Source: Bacteriovoracaceae bacterium UBA2428 (lineage in GTDB: Bacteria; Bdellovibrionota; UBA2428). Taken from it: 11,884 nucleotides of DNA. Both the position numbers and the translations under genes were made by a program. Every line of letters begins with the position of its first letter. The first letter of the stretch is position 1. The notes beneath the pieces were generated by a model, which saw only the letters and a program-made list of their open reading frames with translations, did no database searches and had not been told where the DNA came from. The stretch covers positions 1 through 11,884 of the forward strand of contig DDRA01000054.1 in NCBI GenBank assembly GCA_002343545.1, read 5' to 3'. Positions 6,928-11,884 of the stretch are shown piece after piece.

Positions 6928-8187
6928 ATGCGATCCCCCAACGTCGTCGCGAAGTTTACCCCCTACCAGAAGTTCGTCGTGGCCGTGCTCGCCTTTCTGC
7001 AGTTCACGATCATCCTGGACTTCATGATCCTGAGCCCCCTCGGCGCGATCCTCATGCCCGCGCTCCGCATGAGTTCTTCGCAGTTCGGCCTCGTCGTTTC
7101 GGCCTACGCCTTCGCGGCCGGCGCCTCGGGGCTGCTGGCCGCGGGCTTCGCCGACCGCTTCGACCGCAAAAAACTTCTGCTCTTCTTTTACGCCGGTTTC
7201 ATCGTCGGCACGCTCCTCTGCGGCCTCGCGCCGAACTACGTCGCCCTGCTCGCGGCGCGCGCCTTCACCGGCGTCTTCGCGGGCGTCATCGGCTCGATCG
7301 TCTTCGCCATCACGACGGATCTCTTTCCCTTCGAGATGCGCGGCCGGGTCATGGGCGTGCTGCAGACGGCCTTCGCCGCGAGCCAGATCCTCGGCCTTCC
7401 GCTCGGCCTTTGGCTCTCGAACCGCTGGGGCTGGCACGCCCCCTTCTTCATGATCGTCGTGGTCGCGATCGCCGTCGGCGCGGGAATCCTCGCCTACCTC
7501 AAGCCGATCAACGGCCACTTGGGCGTGGCGCCGGACCGCAGCCCCTTCCACCATATCTGGGACACGGTGCGACGCCCGAGCTACCTGCAAGCCTTCGTGA
7601 CGACCGCGCTCCTTTCGACGGGCGGCTTCATGCTGATGCCCTTCGGCAGCGCGTTCAGCGTGCACAACCTCGGCATCTCGCTCGCCCTGCTGCCCATGGT
7701 GTACATGGTCTCGGGTCTCTTCAACATCGTGCTCGGCCCCCTGGCCGGGCGAATGAGCGACGCCTACGGCAAGATGCGCGTCTTCGGCGCGGCGACCGCG
7801 CTCGGCATCGTTTCCGTGATCTACTACACTCACCTCGGCTTGACCCCGATCGCGGGCGTCATCGCGATCAACGTCATCATCTTCGCGACCGTCACGGCGC
7901 GCATGATCTCGTCGTCGGCGCTCATCTCGGCGGTGCCCGACCCGCGCCACCGCGGCTCCTTCATGTCGATCAGCGCTTCGTTGCAGCAGATCTCGGGCGG
8001 TCTCGCCGCGGCGCTCGCGGGCCTCATCGTGGTGCAACCCGACGAGGGTCCCCTGCAGCACTTCGACACGCTCGGCTACGTCGTGAGCGCGGCCATGCTC
8101 ATCACTTGGGCTTCGATGAGCTTCCTCGCGCGGCGCATCGGCCGCCACCGCGACGCGGGCGAGGCGCTCCGAACGCTCTCGCACTGA
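6928..8187 (+). CDS. MFS transporter, DHA1-type efflux protein
   Basis: 419 residues with about 12 hydrophobic segments, the standard size of a major facilitator exporter in the inner membrane. Asp31 sits in the first membrane helix. The motif A loop between helices 2 and 3 reads GFADRFDRKK (73-82), and a related loop between helices 8 and 9 reads GPLAGRMSDAYGK (270-282). A cytoplasmic middle loop of about 25 residues (192-216) divides the two six-helix halves. The pattern is closest to drug/proton antiporters and AraJ-like efflux carriers; proton-coupled export is expected but the substrate is unknown. The ATG has GGAGG 4 bases upstream. The gene is 107 bases from the thiolase and has a possible -10 box, so it may be a separate unit. 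The DedA gene follows after 68 bases and could be co-transcribed. Confidence 0.9.
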   Translation: MRSPNVVAKFTPYQKFVVAVLAFLQFTIILDFMILSPLGAILMPALRMSSSQFGLVVSAYAFAAGASGLLAAGFADRFDRKKLLLFFYAGFIVGTLLCGLAPNYVALLAARAFTGVFAGVIGSIVFAITTDLFPFEMRGRVMGVLQTAFAASQILGLPLGLWLSNRWGWHAPFFMIVVVAIAVGAGILAYLKPINGHLGVAPDRSPFHHIWDTVRRPSYLQAFVTTALLSTGGFMLMPFGSAFSVHNLGISLALLPMVYMVSGLFNIVLGPLAGRMSDAYGKMRVFGAATALGIVSVIYYTHLGLTPIAGVIAINVIIFATVTARMISSSALISAVPDPRHRGSFMSISASLQQISGGLAAALAGLIVVQPDEGPLQHFDTLGYVVSAAMLITWASMSFLARRIGRHRDAGEALRTLSH

Positions 8188-8255
8188 CCCGACGCACGGC
8201 GCGAAACAAAATCTCGACTCCGCGATCGGCTTCGTTTGGGTTAAAGTCAATCCGG

Positions 8256-8918
8256 ATGGTCGAAGCCGGCGCCTTTCTCGAGCAGCTTTCTCAGTACGCC
8301 CACGAACCCGCGCTCGTTTACGGCATGCTCGCGTTGTTTTTTACCGCGTCGAGTTTCGGCCTGCCCATTCCCGAGGAAGTCATGATCGTGTCCGCGGGGC
8401 TGCTCGCCTACGCCGGCCAGACCTCGGACTCCCCGGCGACCGCGATCCAACCCGTCACGACGGCCATGGTCTGCTTTGTTTCGGTTTTCCTGAGCGACTT
8501 CCTCGTTTACGGGATCGGTCGCTACGGCGGCCAACGCCTGCTGAAGTACGGCCCCTTCCGCAAAGCCACGGAGACCGCGACCTTCCAGAAGATCCTCGAT
8601 TGGAATCAGAAGTACGGAGCCTGGATGGCGGGCCTCTTCCGCTTCACCCCCGGGCTGCGCTTTCCGGGGCACCTCGCCTGCGGCTCGCTCGGCGTGCCGG
8701 CCTGGAAGTTCGTGGCAACCGACGGAGTCGCGGCTTTGCTCACCGTGCCAACCCAAGTGCTTCTCTTGGCCTACTACGGCGACGTCATCCTGGAGCAGCT
8801 CAAGAACGTGAAGATCGTTTTGCTCGCCGTCGGGGTCACCGCGCTGCTCGTCTTCGTCTTCCGCCGTCTGCTCGCCCGCAAGCGACTACAGAGCTTCTCG
8901 TCCTTCATCGGCTTCTAG
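8256..8918 (+). CDS. DedA-family (SNARE-associated, VTT) membrane protein
   Basis: 220 residues with several membrane segments. Diagnostic DedA features are present: GLPIPEEVMI (35-44) with Glu40/Glu41, Asp81 in the segment SVFLSDFLVYGIGR, and FRFTPGLRFPG (128-138) with Arg129 and Arg135. These correspond to the acidic residues and the two arginines that are essential in E. coli YqjA. DedA proteins act in the inner membrane; members are linked to proton-motive-force maintenance and to flipping of lipids such as undecaprenyl phosphate or phosphatidylethanolamine. The subfamily here cannot be assigned. The start at 8256 puts PEE at residues 39-41, as expected. No Shine-Dalgarno is seen; TAAAGT (8242-8247) could be a -10 box, which would give a leaderless or nearly leaderless mRNA. 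The gene lies 68 bases after the MFS gene. Confidence 0.9.
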   Translation: MVEAGAFLEQLSQYAHEPALVYGMLALFFTASSFGLPIPEEVMIVSAGLLAYAGQTSDSPATAIQPVTTAMVCFVSVFLSDFLVYGIGRYGGQRLLKYGPFRKATETATFQKILDWNQKYGAWMAGLFRFTPGLRFPGHLACGSLGVPAWKFVATDGVAALLTVPTQVLLLAYYGDVILEQLKNVKIVLLAVGVTALLVFVFRRLLARKRLQSFSSFIGF

Positions 8919-8952
8919 AGCTACCGCGCACGGCTCCACGCAATCTTTACGT

Positions 8953-8967
8953 GACCCGGACCGGGTC
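8953..8967. promoter_or_regulatory. 15-bp palindrome after the DedA gene
   Basis: GACCCGG, a central A, then CCGGGTC form a perfect palindrome. It is flanked by AATCTT (8942-8947) and AAGATT (8975-8980), which are also complementary, giving a nested symmetric site. It starts 35 bases after the DedA stop. It could be an operator for the VWA gene or a short terminator stem (6 bp, 3-base loop), though no T-run follows. Confidence 0.4.
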
Positions 8968-9034
8968 CAAAGGCAAGATTCGGGAGACTCGCGAATTCGA
9001 ACCGGCAGGGATCCACTTCGCTGAAGCGCATGTA

Positions 9035-9059
9035 CGTTCCCCGGAACGAATCGCGTTCC
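9035..9059. promoter_or_regulatory. Three alternating CGTTCC/GGAACG elements before the VWA gene
   Basis: CGTTCC (9035-9040), GGAACG (9043-9048) and CGTTCC (9054-9059) alternate in orientation. The middle copy can pair with either neighbour, so two exclusive hairpins are possible; as DNA it could be a repressor site. It ends 20 bases before the VWA ATG. Otherwise the 161-base gap before the VWA gene (8919-9079) shows no clear -35/-10 pair. Confidence 0.35.
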
Positions 9060-9079
9060 CGATCCCCGAGAGAATCCCC

Positions 9080-10288
9080 ATGAAATCCATGCCGACCGCC
9101 CTCGTCGCCGGCCTTGGCCTCTGCTTCGTCGCCTGCGAGCTCAAGACCGAAGACCAAGCCGCGATCGGCGAGGTCTTCGCCGCCGAAGGGATTCCCGCGC
9201 CGGAAGCGCCGCCCTTCGGGCCGGTGCCGCCGGCTTGCTTCGCGAGTCGCTTCACGCAGCCCGAAGCCGACATCGATCGCTTCATCGACATCCTCTTCGT
9301 GACGGACACCTCGGGCTCCATTCACGAAGAACGCGCGAAGATCGCCAAGGGCATCGACTCCTTCGTGAGCGCCCTTCCCGAGAACGTCGACTACAACGTG
9401 GCCGTCCTGCTCGCCCACGGGAGCAAGTCCTCGCGAGTCGGCAAGCTGCACCAATCGAGCGGCAGCGGCGCGGAACCCGTCGTGCTCAAGTCGTCGGAGC
9501 GCAGCCTCGCGCAGATCCGCGACGGCCTCACGAAAAAGTTCACGAATCCCCCCACCGACAATTACTCGGACGGGGGCGAAGAAGGCCTCTACTCCTTCTT
9601 GAAGCTCACCGAGGGCGCGAAACTTGCGAACGCGAAGTCGGCGGGTTTCTTCCGAGAGAACGCGGCGCTCGCGGTCGTTTTCGTCTCCGACGAGAACGAC
9701 ATCTGCGCGATCTACCCCGACGGCGTGACGCCGGTGCGCGACCCCGAGAAGCAAGAGGCGGCGGCGAAAGTTCGCGACTGCGCGGGGGTGACGCCGCAAG
9801 TCGTCCGCGATCGCATCGTTTCGCTTCAGGCGGGGCGACCCTTCTTGATCGGCGGGATCGTCTACACGGATAGCGCGACGATGCCCCGCGAAGGCGAGAA
9901 CGAACTCGGCTACGGCTACCTCGAGACGATCCAAGCCGGCGGCGGCATCGCGGTCGACATGGCGAGCGGAAGCTACAACCAGGGTCTCGCCAGCATCGGT
10001 CGACTCGCGACGATCCGCATGACGCTCCTCACGGACTTCCAACTGGGCCACACGAACGCGGACCCCGCTTCGATCGACGTGCGGGTGGACGGCGGCGCGG
10101 TGCCCTACACCTTCACGGCCGAACAACGCCTGCTGAGAGTGCTCGCGCCCGGCACGGCGCGCTCGACCGTCGACATTCGCTACTGCTTGAAGGCGGAAGA
10201 AAGCGGCGGGGGAACGAATCCCGGCGGCGGCAGCGGCGGCGAGGAAGGCTGTAACGGCAACTACTGCGGTGAAACGAACCCGATCTAA
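9080..10288 (+). CDS. VWA-domain lipoprotein
   Basis: 402 residues. The N-terminus is a lipoprotein-type signal ending in FVAC with Cys19; Phe at -3 is less usual, so ordinary signal cleavage remains possible. A von Willebrand factor A domain begins at about 67. The metal-site motif DTSGS is at 76-80 after a hydrophobic strand, a second conserved part SDGGEEGL is at 163-170, and VVFVSDENDIC with Asp204 supplies the third metal-site position. These residues normally bind a divalent metal and mediate protein contacts. The tail (375-390) is glycine-rich, followed by a close cysteine pair (391, 396). The product should be an outer-membrane or periplasmic adhesion or scaffold protein; the partner is unknown. 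The ATG at 9080 gives a proper signal peptide and has only a weak GAGA upstream. The gene is convergent with the small secreted gene. Confidence 0.85.
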   Translation: MKSMPTALVAGLGLCFVACELKTEDQAAIGEVFAAEGIPAPEAPPFGPVPPACFASRFTQPEADIDRFIDILFVTDTSGSIHEERAKIAKGIDSFVSALPENVDYNVAVLLAHGSKSSRVGKLHQSSGSGAEPVVLKSSERSLAQIRDGLTKKFTNPPTDNYSDGGEEGLYSFLKLTEGAKLANAKSAGFFRENAALAVVFVSDENDICAIYPDGVTPVRDPEKQEAAAKVRDCAGVTPQVVRDRIVSLQAGRPFLIGGIVYTDSATMPREGENELGYGYLETIQAGGGIAVDMASGSYNQGLASIGRLATIRMTLLTDFQLGHTNADPASIDVRVDGGAVPYTFTAEQRLLRVLAPGTARSTVDIRYCLKAEESGGGTNPGGGSGGEEGCNGNYCGETNPI

Positions 10289-10307
10289 GTCTTCGAACTC
10301 GGATTAA

Positions 10308-10338
10308 GATCCGGGCGCGCCGATCGCGCGCCCGGATC
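10308..10338. terminator. 13-bp perfect hairpin, probable bidirectional terminator
   Basis: GATCCGGGCGCGC (10308-10320) and GCGCGCCCGGATC (10326-10338) are exact reverse complements around a CGATC loop. The hairpin sits between two convergent genes, 19 bases after the VWA stop and 20 bases from the end of the opposite gene. There is no strong T-run on the plus side; on the minus side it is followed by TTAAT. A shared transcription end is the simplest reading. Confidence 0.75.
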
Positions 10339-10358
10339 GAGGCCCTGACGATGCGCCC

Positions 10359-10922
10359 TTAAAGCACGCGCTTGCAGTCGACCGACAAGGTCAGGGACTG
10401 CGAGCGCGTTCTGCCGTCGACCGGGAGATCGATCTGGAGATTCGTCGAGACGGAAAGTTCTTTCGCGCCGAAGGGCGCGCGGGCTTTCGCGGACGACCGC
10501 AGCTCGGGCAAAGCGTCACGCGCCCCGCGTTGAAGCTGTAACCAAATTTCGACGTGGGGCTCGCCCGTCACGCCGAAGTAAGTGAAAGAGACGGGGTGCT
10601 CGATGGCCGCGTCCAAAGGCTTCGCCGACAAGCTGGCCCAGGGATGGCGTTTCCACTTGGCCGGCTTCAAATCGACGCTCATGTCGCCTCCGAGCTCATC
10701 GAGATCAGCGCGCTTGATCGAAAAGCTTTGGCGAAGGCCCCGAAGCCCGGTCTGGCCGTCCTGCTGGAAAAGCGCCGCTTCGCAGTCGTAGCGGAAATCC
10801 TGCGCCGGCGGGGGATTCGACGGAGGCAAACCGCCGCCGCTATCGACGGGCGATACCGCGAAGACGTTCGTCGTCGCGAGGGTCAGGGCGGCGAACATGA
10901 AAGAACCGAAAATCGACGGCAT
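10359..10922 (-). CDS. Small secreted protein of unknown function
   Basis: 187 residues, no family recognised. Residues 1-22 are a Sec signal peptide (likely cleavage after NVFA), so the protein is periplasmic or outer-membrane associated. A Gly/Pro-rich linker (29-40) follows, then a probably beta-rich domain. Only two cysteines are present in the mature part, Cys47 near its start and Cys183 four residues before the end, which suggests a disulfide tying both ends together. Longer starts exist upstream (minus-strand ATGs near 10937, 10952 and 10982), but GGAGG lies 8 bases before the ATG at 10922 and that start gives a clean signal peptide. The gene is divergent from a TIGR02147-type regulator and may be its target. 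Confidence 0.75.
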   Translation of the reverse strand: MPSIFGSFMFAALTLATTNVFAVSPVDSGGGLPPSNPPPAQDFRYDCEAALFQQDGQTGLRGLRQSFSIKRADLDELGGDMSVDLKPAKWKRHPWASLSAKPLDAAIEHPVSFTYFGVTGEPHVEIWLQLQRGARDALPELRSSAKARAPFGAKELSVSTNLQIDLPVDGRTRSQSLTLSVDCKRVL

Positions 10923-10930
10923 AGGGAGAA

Positions 10931-10935
10931 CCTCC
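10931..10935 (-). promoter_or_regulatory. Ribosome binding site fixing the start of the small secreted protein
   Basis: On the minus strand GGAGG lies 8 bases before the ATG at 10922. It overlaps the codons just after the alternative ATG at 10937, which makes the shorter start the better choice. Confidence 0.65.
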
Positions 10936-11008
10936 ATTCCTACGCCTAGCATGCGCGACGCCCGCGCCAAAGAATAGATCATTGTGATTCCATTCTCATT
11001 CTATTAGT

Positions 11009-11022
11009 TGCTTCTAGAAGCA
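11009..11022. promoter_or_regulatory. 14-bp perfect palindrome at the start of the TIGR02147 gene
   Basis: TGCTTCTAGAAGCA is a perfect palindrome whose last base is the A of the ATG at 11022. It lies in an AT-rich divergent region that also holds TTGTGA (10982-10987), a CATTCT direct repeat (10991-11002) and TATTAG (11002-11007). An operator for autoregulation is likely. No usual Shine-Dalgarno is visible. Confidence 0.5.
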
Positions 11023-11852
11023 TGAAGATTTTTGACCATGAAGACTACAAAACATGGATGCAGGCCCGGCTCGCGGCCATGCCCAAAGCGGGACGCGGCG
11101 AGTTCCAACGCATCGCCCGGGCCCTCCGCATGCACTCCACGCGGGTGAGCCGCATCTTTCGGGGCGCGGAGCATCTCACCCTCGAGCAGGCCTCCGAGCT
11201 CGCCACGGATCTGGGGCTCGACGAGCTCGAGTCGGAGTACTTTGTCGCGCTCGTGTCGCTCGCGCGCGCCGGCAACGAGAAGCTACGGCGGATCGAGACC
11301 CGGCGCGTGCGGCACCTTCGCGAGCAAGGGCGCGATCTCTCGGAGAGCTTCCGCGCGCAGAAAGTCCTGTCGGAAAGCGACAAGGCCCTCTTCTACTCGC
11401 AGTGGTACTACAGCGCCGCGCGGCTCCTGACGTCGCTCGAGGACTGCCGCGATCTCGATTCGATCGCCGCGCGACTCGGGATCCCCCACGCGACGCTTCG
11501 GCGTGTGCTCGACTTTCTCGTGCGCGTCGGGCTTTGCGTGGAGAAAAAGGGACGCTACTCGGTGGGAACGCGACAAACCCATTTGCCTCCCAACTCGCCC
11601 GTCGTCGATCGTCTCCACGCCAACTGGCGGCTCAAGGCGATGGAGCGCCACCCCACGATGAGCGCCCCCGAACTCGCCTTCACCGCGCCGATGAGCATCC
11701 GCTCCGAAGATCTCGCGTGGGGGCGCGGCGAACTCGACGCCGTCATCCGCAAGCTCGTCAAACGCGCGGCCCAATGCGAAGCCCCCGAGGAACTCGCGTG
11801 CCTGAACGTCGACTGGGTTCGGATCTGTCCAGCCCCGCCCTCGCGTCGCTAA
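11022..11852 (+). CDS. TIGR02147-family (DUF4423) transcriptional regulator
   Basis: 276 residues, typical for the family. The N-terminus IFDHEDYKTWM is the usual opening. A helix-turn-helix at about 25-66 (GEFQRIARAL, then LTLEQASELATDLGL) is followed by a helical part. The family core begins with LSESDKALFYSQWYYSAARLL (from 116), and a second winged-helix unit at about 145-186 contains IAARLGIPHATLRRVLDFL. The C-terminal part ends with a beta-like LNVDWVRI. TIGR02147 proteins are known mainly from Bdellovibrio-like bacteria and Fibrobacter; their regulons are largely undefined. The start at 11022 fits the family N-terminus although there is no Shine-Dalgarno, so the mRNA may be leaderless. 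The gene is divergent from the small secreted protein, with a palindrome in the shared region. Family assignment is from my recognition of the sequence pattern. Confidence 0.82.
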   Translation: MKIFDHEDYKTWMQARLAAMPKAGRGEFQRIARALRMHSTRVSRIFRGAEHLTLEQASELATDLGLDELESEYFVALVSLARAGNEKLRRIETRRVRHLREQGRDLSESFRAQKVLSESDKALFYSQWYYSAARLLTSLEDCRDLDSIAARLGIPHATLRRVLDFLVRVGLCVEKKGRYSVGTRQTHLPPNSPVVDRLHANWRLKAMERHPTMSAPELAFTAPMSIRSEDLAWGRGELDAVIRKLVKRAAQCEAPEELACLNVDWVRICPAPPSRR

Positions 11853-11856
11853 ATGT

Positions 11857-11884
11857 TTGGGGCGTCAGGCACTTTTTGGTTTCG
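11857..11884. repeat. Edge of a possible GTCAGGCAC-type repeat or terminator
   Basis: Right after the last gene the sequence GCGTCAGGCAC is followed by TTTTT. It resembles dispersed GGTGTCAGGCACC hairpin repeats seen in some bacterial genomes, and the T-run would also suit a terminator. The stem is imperfect here and the window ends, so this is tentative. Confidence 0.3.

Noticed and set aside
6607..8250. Long open frame on the minus strand opposite thiolase and MFS genes (547 codons)
   Set aside because: The protein is extremely rich in Arg, Asp, Glu, Ala and His with no domain. It spans two well-supported plus-strand genes and is a composition artefact.
8980..9012. tRNA-like TTCGAA segment upstream of the VWA gene
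   Set aside because: No T-stem, anticodon arm or acceptor pairing can be formed on either strand around it.
1..11884. Mobile elements, CRISPR arrays and integration signs
   Set aside because: I saw no transposase, integrase, regularly spaced repeat or tRNA-end duplication, and base use looks even across the window.

Overview
The window is GC-rich with tightly packed bacterial genes. It holds nine complete protein genes and one gene cut by the left edge. I see no rRNA, tRNA, CRISPR array, insertion sequence or integrase. The terminal TIGR02147-type regulator, two lipoproteins, a VWA lipoprotein and several secreted proteins of unknown function suggest a Gram-negative of the Bdellovibrionota/Oligoflexia or a neighbouring deltaproteobacterial-type lineage. 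TIGR02147 proteins are best known from Bdellovibrio-like bacteria and Fibrobacter. This placement is an inference from gene content, because no marker gene is present.

Layout. (1) 1-2181 (+): a large Fic-domain protein, 5' end missing, with about 550 residues of unrecognised sequence after the Fic core. (2) 2326-4147 (+): a two-gene unit made of a lipoprotein with two Ig-like repeats and a secreted, membrane-anchored protein. (3) 4160-4831 (-): a short-chain dehydrogenase, divergent from 4941-6820 (+), a TetR regulator whose stop overlaps the start of a thiolase (ATGA). A perfect 17-bp inverted repeat with a 5-bp spacer fills the control region. (4) 6928-8187 (+): an MFS exporter, then 8256-8918 (+): a DedA-family membrane protein. 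(5) 9080-10288 (+): a VWA-domain lipoprotein, convergent with 10359-10922 (-), a small secreted protein; a 13-bp perfect hairpin lies between them. (6) 11022-11852 (+): a TIGR02147-family regulator divergent from that small secreted protein, with a 14-bp perfect palindrome touching its start codon.

How the genes may work together. The best-supported module is SDR / TetR / thiolase: one regulator, one double operator and two CoA- or carbonyl-metabolism enzymes. This suggests a ligand-inducible acyl or carbonyl catabolic unit. The two-gene lipoprotein unit and the VWA lipoprotein look like cell-envelope functions. The TIGR02147 regulator and the divergent small secreted protein look like a regulator-target pair. 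The least understood part is the long C-terminal half of the Fic protein, where a faint ADP-ribosyltransferase-like pattern can be seen but not proven.
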